From: Blattabacterium cuenoti | GTDB taxonomy: Bacteria; Bacteroidota; Bacteroidia; Flavobacteriales; Blattabacteriaceae | Direction: 5' to 3' | NCBI RefSeq assembly: GCF_014252075.1 | Contig: NZ_CP059209.1 | Location: 420,818-484,817, forward strand | DNA: 64,000 nucleotides | Shown here: positions 35,901-45,260 of the stretch, piece by piece | Layout of the letters: each line of letters opens with the position of its first letter | How positions within the stretch are numbered: position 1 is the first letter of the stretch | Program-made: the position numbers and the translations under genes | The notes under the pieces: generated by a model | Database searches by the model: none | What the model saw: only the letters and a program-made list of their open reading frames with translations | Told to the model about the DNA's origin: nothing

Positions 35901-36999
35901 TTTGAAAAAAACAGTTTTGTATGAAAATCACATACGTTTAGGCGCTAAAATGATTGATTACTCTGGATTTTGCATGCCTCTTCAATATACTTCTTCTTTA
36001 ATAGAGCATATGGCTGTAAGAAATACTTCTGGAGTTTTTGATGTTAGTCATATGGGAAAGTTCATTTTGAATGGAAAAAATTCCATGGATCTAGTTCAAT
36101 ATTTAACCACAAATGATTTGTCCAAAATAAAAATAGGACAAGCTCAATATAGTTGTTTCACTAATAATCATGGAGGAATTATAGATGATTTAGTGATTTA
36201 TAAGATTTCTGAAAAAAAATTATTACTTATAGTTAATGCAGTTAATATCGAAAAAAATAAAAAATGGATAAGTCATCATATAAAAAAAAATGCTTATAAC
36301 ATAGAATTCATAGATTCTTCTCAAGATTATTCACTGTTGGCTGTTCAAGGGCCACTATCATTAGTTTATATTCAAAAATTAACTAATATACCATTGAAAA
36401 TGATTCCTTTTTATAATTTCGAAATAGGAGAATTTTCAGGAATTCAAAACGTATTGATTTCTTGTACTGGATATACAGGATCTAAAGGTGTGGAAATTTA
36501 TATTCCTAATGAATATGCGGAAAAAATATGGAATGATATTCTAGAAATCGAAAAAAATAAAATAATTCCTTGCGGAATAGCAAGCAGAAACTCTTTAAGA
36601 TTAGAAATGGGATATCGTTTATATGGACAAGATATTTCTGAAGAAATAACTCCTATAGAAGCCGGTTTATCTTGGATCATAAAATTTGAAAAAGAATTTC
36701 TTTCAAGAGAAATACTACAAAAACAAAAAAAGAAAGGAGAACATAAAAAATTTATATCTTTTGTTGTAGAAGAAAAAGGAAAAATTCCAAGACAAGGATA
36801 CTCGTTAATAGATAAAGATGATAATATTATTGGAAATGTAACTTCTGGAATTTTTTCTCCAGTTTTAAAAAAAGGTATTGGATTAGGATATTTGTGGAAT
36901 CAAACACCAAAAACTGGTTCTATTTTTCTTTCAATAAGAAAAAAGAAGATTCCTATTAAAATAGTAAAATCCCCCTTTATAAATATTAAAAATAATTAA
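35887..36999 (+). CDS. gcvT: Glycine cleavage T protein (aminomethyltransferase)
   Basis: Transfers the methylene group of glycine from lipoylated H protein to tetrahydrofolate. The 370-residue protein has GAKMIDYSGFCMPLQY near the start, VFDVSHMGKFIL with the conserved Asp, the YSLLAVQGPLS region, SCTGYTGSKGVEIYI, and EAGLSWIIKF. LpdA, the L protein, is also encoded in this window. The start ATG at 35887 overlaps the upstream gene by 14 bases; the next codon is also ATG (35890). Confidence 0.95.
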   Translation: MMENNLKKTVLYENHIRLGAKMIDYSGFCMPLQYTSSLIEHMAVRNTSGVFDVSHMGKFILNGKNSMDLVQYLTTNDLSKIKIGQAQYSCFTNNHGGIIDDLVIYKISEKKLLLIVNAVNIEKNKKWISHHIKKNAYNIEFIDSSQDYSLLAVQGPLSLVYIQKLTNIPLKMIPFYNFEIGEFSGIQNVLISCTGYTGSKGVEIYIPNEYAEKIWNDILEIEKNKIIPCGIASRNSLRLEMGYRLYGQDISEEITPIEAGLSWIIKFEKEFLSREILQKQKKKGEHKKFISFVVEEKGKIPRQGYSLIDKDDNIIGNVTSGIFSPVLKKGIGLGYLWNQTPKTGSIFLSIRKKKIPIKIVKSPFINIKNN

Positions 37000-37047
37000 T
37001 TTTTATTCAATTCATAATCAACATTTCTAAGAATTCAAAAATGAATC

Positions 37048-38424
37048 ATTTCAAATATTAGTTTTATCAAAAAAAACGAAACATATTCAATACATATTAA
37101 AAAAAATTTTTTGTTAGCAACTCCTGTGTTTTTTACACAATTAGGAGTTATATGTGTAGGTTTATCTGATAATATTATGGTTGGGTTTTTGGGGAAAAAA
37201 GCTTTATCTTCAGTTTCATTAGCCAATGCTGTTTTTTTTATTACAGTCATTTTTGGATTGGGAATATCTACTGCTATTTCTTCTCTAATAGCATCCATAG
37301 ATGCTAAACAAGAATATAAAAAAGGTGCTATTATTTTTTATCATGGATTAATTATCAATTTTTTTTTATCCATATTTATGTATGGGATAATACACGTTTT
37401 TTCTTGTATTCTCCCTTATTTAGGACAACCTAAAGAAATATTGAGTGAAACTATATCTTTTTTAAAAATAATAGCTGTTTCTTTTATTCCATGGATGATA
37501 TTTGAAGTTTTTAGAAAATTTTCGGAAGGTTTATCCTTAGTATTTCCAGGTCTTTTCGTTACTTGGGGCGCAGCTTTTATTAACATTATATTAAATTATG
37601 CATTTCTTAACGGTTTCTATGGTTTTCCTAAATTAGGAACTGTAGGAGTAGCTTATTCAACCTTAATATCTCGTATAATTATGTTAATAGGAATTCTGGT
37701 TTTATTATATAGACATAGAAAAGTCCATAATTACTATAATCATTTTAAATATTTTTTTTTGAAAAAAAAATATTTAAAAAGAATACTCAAAATAGGGATT
37801 CCTTCTGGATTGCATATGTTATTTGAAATGAGCGCTTTTTCTGTTTCTTCTTTTATATCAGGAAAATATGGAATTAAAGTCTTGGCGGCGCATCAAATTG
37901 TTGTCAGTTTAGTATCGTCTACCTTTCTTCTAAATACAGGTCTTTCTGTAGCTGCCACAGTAAGAATAGGAAATCAGTTTGCTTTAAAAAATTATTCTGA
38001 GTTAAGAAGAATAGGAAAATCTATTCTTTTCATGGGAGTTGTTTTTATGTTAATTTGCAGTTTTTTCTTTTTTTTATTTCGGGAATATATTCCTTATATC
38101 TATATAAAAAATGATTACGAGGTAATTCAAATTGCAGAAAAAATGATTGTTATTGCTAGTTTTTTTCAATTGTCTGATGGATTACAAGGAATCATTACTG
38201 GTGCTTTAAGAGGGTTACAAGATGTTCATATTCCTATGTGGATTAGTTTTTTTTCCTATTGGATTATAGCTTTGCCTACAGCTTGGTTTTTATCTGTTCG
38301 AATAGGAGGGATCGGAATATGGATTGGATTAGGATTAGGACTTACTGTATCAGCTATATTACTTTTTATAAGGTATGAAACTATAACTAAAAAACTCGCG
38401 AGAGAAAATATAATAAACAACTAA
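37048..38424 (+). CDS. MATE-family efflux transporter, non-canonical start
   Basis: Twelve-helix Na+- or H+-coupled exporter of the MATE/NorM family. The main coding region gives 437 residues from a TTG at 37111, with two homologous six-helix halves and conserved segments LATPVFFTQLGVICVGLSDN, GLGISTAISSLI, FPKLGTVGVAYSTLI and SGKYGIKVLAAHQI. The frame stays open and matches the family further upstream (YSIHIKKNFLLATPV) to a stop ending at 37044. No ATG, GTG or TTG lies in that part. The start is therefore either a rare ATT near 37048, or the TTG at 37111 with a shortened first helix. Substrate is unknown. Confidence 0.85.
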   Translation: MSNISFIKKNETYSIHIKKNFLLATPVFFTQLGVICVGLSDNIMVGFLGKKALSSVSLANAVFFITVIFGLGISTAISSLIASIDAKQEYKKGAIIFYHGLIINFFLSIFMYGIIHVFSCILPYLGQPKEILSETISFLKIIAVSFIPWMIFEVFRKFSEGLSLVFPGLFVTWGAAFINIILNYAFLNGFYGFPKLGTVGVAYSTLISRIIMLIGILVLLYRHRKVHNYYNHFKYFFLKKKYLKRILKIGIPSGLHMLFEMSAFSVSSFISGKYGIKVLAAHQIVVSLVSSTFLLNTGLSVAATVRIGNQFALKNYSELRRIGKSILFMGVVFMLICSFFFFLFREYIPYIYIKNDYEVIQIAEKMIVIASFFQLSDGLQGIITGALRGLQDVHIPMWISFFSYWIIALPTAWFLSVRIGGIGIWIGLGLGLTVSAILLFIRYETITKKLARENIINN

Positions 38425-38483
38425 TATTCAATTAAATAATCATAGTTAATAATAATTATCTATATTTGTTGATATAATAAGTG

Positions 38484-38514
38484 AAAAATTAAAAAATATC
38501 ATTTTTTAATTTTT
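38484..38514. repeat. 14-bp all-AT inverted repeat before deaD
   Basis: Arms AAAAATTAAAAAAT (38484-38497) and ATTTTTTAATTTTT (38501-38514) pair perfectly around ATC, 60 bases after the MATE stop and 14 bases before the deaD ATG. It may be a weak terminator for the MATE gene or a leader hairpin of the RNA helicase mRNA. Pure-AT stems arise easily in this genome. Confidence 0.4.
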
Positions 38515-38527
38515 TAACCATTCTTTT

Positions 38528-40159
38528 ATGAAAAAAACATTTAAAGAATACAATTTTTTTAACAACAATATTCTTAAAGCTTTAGAAGATATTGGCTTTA
38601 AATATCCTACACCTGTACAAGAAAAAGTTATTCCATTCTTACTTTCTTCAGAAAGAGATATCATAGCATTAGCTCAAACAGGAACTGGAAAAACAGCCGC
38701 TTTCGGATTACCAATCATTCAAAATGTAAATTTTGATCAGAGTATCCCTCAAGCTTTTATTTTATGTCCTACAAGAGAGCTTTGTATACAAATTACTCGT
38801 GATCTCTGTCGTTTTTCTAAGTTTTTATCGTTAATTAAAATTATTCCTTTGTATGGAGGAGCAAATATCGATTATCAAATTAAATCCTTGCAAAATAAAA
38901 CACACATTATAATAGGAACTCCTGGTAGAATTATTGATTTAATAAAAAGAAAGAAATTGCATCTTGAAAAAATTAAATATTTGATTCTTGATGAAGCGGA
39001 TGAAATGCTAAATATGGGGTTTAAAGAAGAGTTAGATTACATAATAAATATGTTACCAAAAAAAAGACAAAGTCTTCTTTTTTCAGCAACAATGTCCAAA
39101 TATATGAATGTCATTGCTCATACTTATTTAACGGATCCCGTGGAAATAATTACAGGTCAAAAAAATATTGGATCTGATGATGTAAAGCATATTTATTATG
39201 TAGTAGGTCATTTAAACAAAAAATATTTAGCTTTAAAAAGAATTGTAGACATTAATCCTGATATTTATGGAATTATATTTTGTAGTACAAAAAAAGAAAC
39301 TAAAGAAATAGCTGAACTACTCATAAAAGATGGTTATAATGCTGACGCTTTATATGGAGATCTCTCACAAACACAACGTGAATCTGTAATGAATAGATTT
39401 AGAAACAAAAATTTGCAATTTCTCGTTGCTACGGATGTAGCGGCACGTGGATTAGACATTCATAATATAACTCACGTAATAAATTATAACATTCCAAAAG
39501 AAAGTGAGATTTATCTACATAGAAGTGGTCGTACTGGAAGGGCTGGAAACTCTGGAATTTCTGTTTGTATTATACACACCAAAGAAACTAGAAATTTAAA
39601 AGAGTTTGAAAGAAAAATTGGAAAAACTTTTGAACGAGTTATGGTTCCTAATGGAAAAGAGATTTGCGAAAAACAACTTCTTTATTTTATAGAAAAAGTC
39701 AAAAAAGTAGTTGTAGACGAACAATTAATAAAAAGATTTCTTCCTGAAATACAAAAAAATTTAGAGTTTTTTGACAAAGAAGAGTTGATAAAACGTTTTT
39801 CTTGGATTGAATTTAATCGTTTTATAAATTATTATAAAAATTCTAAGGATATAAATCCTAATAATAATATTACTGTTAATTACAAAAAAAAACTTTTTTC
39901 AAGGTCAAAAAAATCAAGAAAAGAATCTTTTTCCAAACTATTTTTGAATAGAGGCTCTAAAGACAATTTAACAAAATTAGGATTAATCAATCTAATTAAT
40001 CAAGCAGTTAAGAATTCACGTATTCATATTGGACATATAGAAATTTTATCAAATTCTTCATTGTTTGAAGTAGAAAAACGTTATAGAAATAAAATATTAA
40101 TAGGAATGAGTAGAATCAATCATTTAGGAAGACCTATTTCTATAGAGATTAAAAACTAA
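38528..40159 (+). CDS. deaD: DEAD-box ATP-dependent RNA helicase
   Basis: Cold-shock/ribosome-biogenesis type RNA helicase. The 543-residue protein has the Q motif region (GFKYPTPVQEKVIP), motif I LAQTGTGKTAAFG, PTRELCIQ, TPGRIID, motif II LILDEADEMLNMGF, motif III FSATMS, and motif VI HRSGRTGRAG. After about residue 370 come a spacer and a basic C-terminal region with a DbpA/CsdA-like RNA-binding fold (about 465-535, NSRIHIGHIEI). It resembles DeaD/CsdA. An AT hairpin lies just upstream. Confidence 0.94.
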   Translation: MKKTFKEYNFFNNNILKALEDIGFKYPTPVQEKVIPFLLSSERDIIALAQTGTGKTAAFGLPIIQNVNFDQSIPQAFILCPTRELCIQITRDLCRFSKFLSLIKIIPLYGGANIDYQIKSLQNKTHIIIGTPGRIIDLIKRKKLHLEKIKYLILDEADEMLNMGFKEELDYIINMLPKKRQSLLFSATMSKYMNVIAHTYLTDPVEIITGQKNIGSDDVKHIYYVVGHLNKKYLALKRIVDINPDIYGIIFCSTKKETKEIAELLIKDGYNADALYGDLSQTQRESVMNRFRNKNLQFLVATDVAARGLDIHNITHVINYNIPKESEIYLHRSGRTGRAGNSGISVCIIHTKETRNLKEFERKIGKTFERVMVPNGKEICEKQLLYFIEKVKKVVVDEQLIKRFLPEIQKNLEFFDKEELIKRFSWIEFNRFINYYKNSKDINPNNNITVNYKKKLFSRSKKSRKESFSKLFLNRGSKDNLTKLGLINLINQAVKNSRIHIGHIEILSNSSLFEVEKRYRNKILIGMSRINHLGRPISIEIKN

Positions 40160-40170
40160 AATTGTGATAT

Positions 40171-41256
40171 ATGGCAGGAAACATTTTTGGTAAATTATTT
40201 AGAATTAGTACTTTTGGAGAAAGTCATGGGTCGGCTTTAGGAGGTGTTATTGATGGATGTCCAGCTGGTTTGGAATTAAATTTTGATGAAATTCAATATG
40301 AATTAAATCGGAGAAAACCGGGGCAATCATCTATAGTGACTCAAAGGAATGAACCTGATCAAGTAAATTTTTTATCTGGAATTTTTGAGAATAAAACAAC
40401 AGGGACTCCTATTGGTTTTATTATTTATAATAAAGATCATAAATCTGATGATTATAAACATATTCAGAATATTTATCGTCCATCTCATTCAGATTTTACA
40501 TATGAAAATAAATATGGAATCAGAGATTATAGAGGAGGAGGACGTTCTTCTGCCAGAGAAACAATATGTAGAGTGGTGGCTGGAGCTATAGCAAAACAAT
40601 TAATAAAAGATATAAAAATTACATCTTATGTTTCTTCTGTAGGAGATATTTCCATTAATAAATCTTATAAAGAATTAGATTTATCCAGAAAATCCATAGA
40701 AAGACATCCTATAAGATGTCCTGATCCATCTATTGCGGAAAAAATGATATATAAAATTCAAAAGATAAAAAATAAAGGAGATACAATAGGTGGAACTATT
40801 ACTTCTGTGATTCAAAATGTCCCAATAGGGATAGGAGAACCAGTTTTTGATAAATTACATGCTGAATTGGGAAAAGCGATGCTTTCAATTAATGCAGTGA
40901 AAGGGTTTGAATATGGAAGTGGATTTTATGGAACTAAATTAACCGGTTCTCAACATAATGATCTATTTTATAAAAATGGAAAAACTAAAACAAACTTATC
41001 AGGAGGAATACAAGGTGGAATATCAAATGGAATGGATATTTATTTTAGAGTAGCTTTTAAACCTGTAGCGACAATAATGCAAAAACAAAAAACTATAGAT
41101 AGGAATGGTAATTTTGTCCTTATGGAAGGAAAGGGGAGACATGATCCTTGTGTTTTACCAAGAGCCATTCCCATTGTTGAATCTATGATTGCTTTAGTTT
41201 TAGCAGATTATTGGATGTATACTAAATTATCTAAATTAAATACACCTCAATATTGA
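40171..41256 (+). CDS. aroC: Chorismate synthase
   Basis: Final step of the shikimate pathway, an FMN-dependent 1,4-elimination giving chorismate, which is also the substrate of MenF in this window. The 361-residue protein has the signatures [19 protein letters not shown] at residues 14-32, NRRKPGQSS and [25 protein letters not shown] and [16 protein letters not shown] follow in the FMN region. It is 11 bases after deaD, and its stop overlaps the TTG start of miaA by 4 bases. Confidence 0.97.
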   Translation: MAGNIFGKLFRISTFGESHGSALGGVIDGCPAGLELNFDEIQYELNRRKPGQSSIVTQRNEPDQVNFLSGIFENKTTGTPIGFIIYNKDHKSDDYKHIQNIYRPSHSDFTYENKYGIRDYRGGGRSSARETICRVVAGAIAKQLIKDIKITSYVSSVGDISINKSYKELDLSRKSIERHPIRCPDPSIAEKMIYKIQKIKNKGDTIGGTITSVIQNVPIGIGEPVFDKLHAELGKAMLSINAVKGFEYGSGFYGTKLTGSQHNDLFYKNGKTKTNLSGGIQGGISNGMDIYFRVAFKPVATIMQKQKTIDRNGNFVLMEGKGRHDPCVLPRAIPIVESMIALVLADYWMYTKLSKLNTPQY

Positions 41257-42194
41257 ATAAAAAATTTGTTATTTTTATTTTAGGGCCAACATGTGTTGGA
41301 AAAACTTTTATTTCATTATTTTTGGCTGAAAAATTAAAAACTGAAATTTTATCTTGTGATTCTAGACAATTTTATAAAGAACTCAGGATAGGGACTTCAA
41401 TGCCTACAGAAAAAGAACTTTCTAAAGTTCCTCATCATTTTATAGGACATTTAAATATTCATCAAATTTATAATGCAAAACTTTTTGAAATAGACTGTTT
41501 AGAAAAAATTTATAAATTATTTGAAAAATATTCTATTTTGATTCTGGTAGGAGGTTCTGGATTGTATGAAAAAGCTATAACAGAAGGTTTATCTTATTTA
41601 CCTGAAATAAACTTAAATATTAGAAATGATTTGATTTTTCATTTTAAAAAAAAGGGAATATCTTTTTTGCAAAATGAATTGAAAAAATTTAAAAAACAAG
41701 ATAAATTAATAATAGATATTCATAACCCCAGACGTATAATACGATATTTGGAAATAGTAAAGTCTACAGGTTTTTCTCCTTCCTTTTTTTTGAAAAAAAG
41801 ACTAAAAAAAAGAAATTTTTTGATTATTAAAATAGGATTGATCATGTCTAGATATGAAATCTATTCTAGAATAAATGATAGAGTAGAAAATATGATTAAA
41901 AAAGGTCTTTTAGATGAAGCAAAACGCTATTACTGTTATAGAAATTTAAATAGTTTACAAACTATAGGTTATAGAGAAATTTTTGAATTTTTTTATAAAG
42001 AAAAAAATTGTTTAAATGAAACCATAGAGAAAATAAAAATAAATACTAGGAGATATGCAAAAAGACAATTAACTTGGTATAGGAAAGATTCTTCTGTTAC
42101 ATGGTTTCATCCAAAAGAAAAACAAAAAATTTTTAATTTTATTTTAAAAAGAGTGGGCAATACTGGATTTGAACCAGTGACCCCCTGCTTGTAA
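41253..42194 (+). CDS. miaA: tRNA dimethylallyltransferase MiaA, read through into tRNA-Val
   Basis: Transfers a dimethylallyl group to A37 of tRNAs reading UNN codons; MiaB then thiomethylates it. The frame starts at a TTG (41253) overlapping the aroC stop by 4 bases. It has the P-loop [10 protein letters not shown], the [18 protein letters not shown] block, [22 protein letters not shown] and a C-terminal RQLTWYRKD. The last residues ([14 protein letters not shown]) are the antisense of the tRNA-Val gene: the stop at 42192-42194 lies inside it. The normal stop seems to have been lost, adding about 13 tRNA-derived residues. The catalytic part is complete. Confidence 0.92.
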   Translation: MNKKFVIFILGPTCVGKTFISLFLAEKLKTEILSCDSRQFYKELRIGTSMPTEKELSKVPHHFIGHLNIHQIYNAKLFEIDCLEKIYKLFEKYSILILVGGSGLYEKAITEGLSYLPEINLNIRNDLIFHFKKKGISFLQNELKKFKKQDKLIIDIHNPRRIIRYLEIVKSTGFSPSFFLKKRLKKRNFLIIKIGLIMSRYEIYSRINDRVENMIKKGLLDEAKRYYCYRNLNSLQTIGYREIFEFFYKEKNCLNETIEKIKINTRRYAKRQLTWYRKDSSVTWFHPKEKQKIFNFILKRVGNTGFEPVTPCL

Positions 42195-42229
42195 AACAGA
42201 TGCTCTAAACCAAACTGAGCTAATTGCCC
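42154..42229 (-). tRNA. tRNA-Val(UAC)
   Basis: A 76-base cloverleaf: acceptor GGGCAAT, D arm TAGCTC...GAGC, anticodon loop TTTACAA giving anticodon UAC, T arm with GGTTCAAAT, and acceptor ATTGCCC plus A. CCA is not encoded. It lies 10 bases past the folC stop in the same orientation, and 41 bases of it overlap the end of miaA on the other strand. Confidence 0.95.
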
Positions 42230-42239
42230 TTCTATTCAC

Positions 42240-43538
42240 TTACTCAAATGTAAGAAAAAAATTTTTATAATATAATAAAACTTCAGATACAATAAACGTA
42301 CTTCCACTTATTAGGATTAGATCATTTTTATTAGCTTTTCTTTTAGCAGATAAAAAAGCTTTTTCTACAGAATCATAAAAATTTATTTTTCTGCGATCTT
42401 GGAACATTTGATATACCAATATTTTTAGATCATAAATAGGAAATTTTCTATCAATTTTAGGTTGACAAAAATAATAGAAAGATTCAATTGGAAAATGTTT
42501 TAATAATTTTCCTACTTTTTTCTCTCTCACAAAACCTAAAACCAAATGCAATTTATCATAAGATTCTTTTTTTAATTGATGATTGATCATATATATCCCT
42601 TTTTCATTATGAGCTATATCACAAATAATCTTTGGATAGTCTTTCTGTAAAATATGCCAACGTCCTTTAAAATTTGTATTTTTTATTACATTTTTTAATC
42701 CTTTTTTTATAGATTGATCAGATACAAATATATTTTTCCTACTATTTAGAATAGTCACAATTTTTAATACAATACTTCTATTTAAATCCTGATAATCTGC
42801 TTCAAAAGGCATTTCATACTTAAAATCCTCCTTTTTTTTTACAGAAAAATAAATGGGAGCGTTCTTTTTTAAAGCTTCTTTAATAAAAAGGAATTGTATA
42901 TTTTTTGATATTTGACTTCCTATTATTACTGGGACATTTTTCTTAATGATTCCTGCTTTTTCCAAAGCAATTTTTAATTTGCTATTTCCTAGAGTTTCTG
43001 TATGGTCTATGCTAATATTGGTGATGACAGATATTTCGGGAATTATAAGATTAGTGGAATCTAAGCGCCCCCCCATACCTACCTCAATAATTGCTATATT
43101 TACTTTTTTTTCTTTAAAATATTGAAAAGCCAAAGCTGTATTCATTTCAAAAAATGAAATTTTTTCTTTTTCTATAAATTTTTGATTTTTTCTAACGAAA
43201 TCAATAATAAAATCTTTTTCTATTAAAACTCCATTACAGGTAATTCTCTCTCTAAAGTCTATTAAATGAGGAGAAGTAAATAACCCAATTCTATATTCTT
43301 CTTCTTGAAGAATAGAAGATAACATGTGTACTGTAGAGCCTTTTCCATTTGTTCCGCCTACATGTATGCTTTTAAAAAAATTTTGAGGATTTCCTAAATG
43401 AGAACAAAAATTTTGTATTCTTTTCAAACCTGGTTTGTATGATTTCAATCCTGATGTTTGATAAATTGGAAGACGTTTAAAAATCCATTGAACAGTTTCT
43501 AAATAATTCAAGTTCCAACTATTAAAATAACACGACAA
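42240..43538 (-). CDS. folC: Folylpolyglutamate/dihydrofolate synthase
   Basis: Adds glutamate to dihydropteroate and folates. The 432-residue Mur-ligase-type protein has the P-loop VGGTNGKGSTVHML near residue 60, GLFTSPHLIDFRERI, EVGMGGRLDSTN, ISIDHTETLGNS and GRWHIL near 290, with ICDIAHNEKG near 310. FolC-family bifunctionality cannot be resolved from sequence. It is convergent with miaA across the tRNA-Val gene and divergent from glnS. Confidence 0.94.
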   Translation of the reverse strand: MSCYFNSWNLNYLETVQWIFKRLPIYQTSGLKSYKPGLKRIQNFCSHLGNPQNFFKSIHVGGTNGKGSTVHMLSSILQEEEYRIGLFTSPHLIDFRERITCNGVLIEKDFIIDFVRKNQKFIEKEKISFFEMNTALAFQYFKEKKVNIAIIEVGMGGRLDSTNLIIPEISVITNISIDHTETLGNSKLKIALEKAGIIKKNVPVIIGSQISKNIQFLFIKEALKKNAPIYFSVKKKEDFKYEMPFEADYQDLNRSIVLKIVTILNSRKNIFVSDQSIKKGLKNVIKNTNFKGRWHILQKDYPKIICDIAHNEKGIYMINHQLKKESYDKLHLVLGFVREKKVGKLLKHFPIESFYYFCQPKIDRKFPIYDLKILVYQMFQDRRKINFYDSVEKAFLSAKRKANKNDLILISGSTFIVSEVLLYYKNFFLTFE

Positions 43539-43597
43539 AAATATATCTTTTTCAAAAAATTAATTATATTCGCATTAGAATTGATTTCTAATTATTT

Positions 43598-45253
43598 ATT
43601 GGGATAGAATTACATCTACATTTTATTGAAAGAATTATAGAGGAAGATATAAAAAAAGGGTTTCCTATTGAGAAAATTAGATTTCGTTTTCCTCCTGAAC
43701 CAAATGGATATCTTCATATTGGACATGTGAAAGCTATATGTCTCAATTTTGAGTTGGGGAAAAAATATAAATCACCAGTTAACTTAAGATTTGATGATAC
43801 TAATCCGATTGTAGAAAATCGGAATTTTATAGAATCTATAAAAAGAGACATTCTTTTTTTAGGATTTAAATGGGATATGGAAAGTTATGCTTCAGATTAT
43901 TTTTATCAACTTTATAAATGGGCAGTGATCTTAATTAAGAGAAATCAAGCTTATGTGGATGATCAATCTCAAAAAATCATCCAATTTCAAAGAAAAAGTC
44001 CTTTTGAGACTGGAATCAATAGTAATTATAGAAATAGATCTACAGATGAAAATTTGTATTTGTTCGAAAGAATGAAAAACGGCTTTTTTAAGGAAGGATC
44101 TTGTGTTTTAAGAGCTAAAATTAATATGGATTCTCAAAATATGAATATGAGAGATCCGATTATGTATAGAATTTTGCAAAAAAAACATCACAGAACTGGA
44201 TATCAATGGTGTATTTATCCTACTTACGATTGGACTCATGGTCAATGTGATTATATTGAACAAATATCACATTCTTTATGCTCATTAGAATTTGAAAATA
44301 GACGTCCATTATATAATTGGTATTTAGATCAAATTTATGATAATGAGAAAATAAGACCTAAACAAATAGAATTTTCAAGATTAAATTTAAGTCATACTAT
44401 AACTAGCAAGAGAAAAATTCAATATTTAATTGAAAAAAAAATAATTCAATCTTGGGATGATCCACGTATATTAACAATATCTGGATTACGTCGGAAAGGA
44501 TATACTTCAACATCTTTAAAAAATTTTGTTCATAAAGTAGGAATTACAAAAAGAAATAATATCATTGATATATCTCTTTTAGAATTTTGGATTAGAGAAC
44601 ATTTAAATAAAATAGCTCCTAGAGTGATGGTAGTTTTTCATCCAATTAAATTAATTATTGATAATTATTCCATGAATACTACCGAATGGATAGAATCAGA
44701 AAATAATCCGGAAAATCCTAATTTCGGAAATAGAAAAGTCCCTTTTTCTAAATTTTTATATATTGAAAAAGACGATTTTTTAGAGAAACAAAGGAAAAAT
44801 TTTTTTCGTCTTAGTATTGGAAAAGAAGTAAGACTTAAAAATGCTTACATTATAAAGGCTAATTCAATAATCAAAAATTATAAAGGAGAAATCAAAGAAA
44901 TACACTGCTCTTATGATCCAAAAAGCAAATCTGGAAAAAAAGAAAAAACAAAAGAAAGAGGAAGAACAAAAAGCACTTTACACTGGGTTTCTATAAAACA
45001 TTCTTTCCCTATAGAAATTAATTTGTATAATCCTCTTTTTTTGAAAAGAAATCCGGATATAGATTTTGATACATGTATCAACCCAAAATCAAAAGATAAA
45101 ATCATAGGATATGCAGAACCTTATTTAAAAAAGGCGAAAAAAGGAGACCATTTTCAGTTTCAAAGAATTGGTTATTTTTATGTAGAAGATTCAACCATTA
45201 ATAAAATTATTTTCAATAAAACAGCATATATAAAAAATCAATGGAAAAAATAA
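43598..45253 (+). CDS. glnS: Glutaminyl-tRNA synthetase, no ATG/GTG/TTG start
   Basis: Charges tRNA-Gln directly with glutamine. Class I synthetase motifs: FRFPPEPNGYLHIGHVK near the N-terminus, DDTNP, YPTYDWTHGQCDYIE, a KMSKS-equivalent SKRK in SHTITSKRK, then the anticodon-binding beta-barrels. The first GTG in the frame (43727) lies inside the HIGH motif and cannot be the true start. Upstream the frame stays open and matches the family (HFIERIIEEDIKKGFP) back to a TAA at 43589-43591, with no ATG, GTG or TTG. ATT at 43598 or ATA at 43604 are the remaining candidates; I mark the ATT. The gene is convergent with rpoC, with 7 bases between stops. Confidence 0.85.
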   Translation: MGIELHLHFIERIIEEDIKKGFPIEKIRFRFPPEPNGYLHIGHVKAICLNFELGKKYKSPVNLRFDDTNPIVENRNFIESIKRDILFLGFKWDMESYASDYFYQLYKWAVILIKRNQAYVDDQSQKIIQFQRKSPFETGINSNYRNRSTDENLYLFERMKNGFFKEGSCVLRAKINMDSQNMNMRDPIMYRILQKKHHRTGYQWCIYPTYDWTHGQCDYIEQISHSLCSLEFENRRPLYNWYLDQIYDNEKIRPKQIEFSRLNLSHTITSKRKIQYLIEKKIIQSWDDPRILTISGLRRKGYTSTSLKNFVHKVGITKRNNIIDISLLEFWIREHLNKIAPRVMVVFHPIKLIIDNYSMNTTEWIESENNPENPNFGNRKVPFSKFLYIEKDDFLEKQRKNFFRLSIGKEVRLKNAYIIKANSIIKNYKGEIKEIHCSYDPKSKSGKKEKTKERGRTKSTLHWVSIKHSFPIEINLYNPLFLKRNPDIDFDTCINPKSKDKIIGYAEPYLKKAKKGDHFQFQRIGYFYVEDSTINKIIFNKTAYIKNQWKK

Positions 45254-45260
45254 ATGAATT

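Noticed and set aside
37035-37298. 87-residue minus-strand frame over the MATE start
   Set aside because: Antisense of the MATE N-terminus; the plus-strand frame is clearly the coding one.
40385-40591. 68-residue plus-strand frame inside aroC
   Set aside because: Out-of-frame translation of the chorismate synthase gene.
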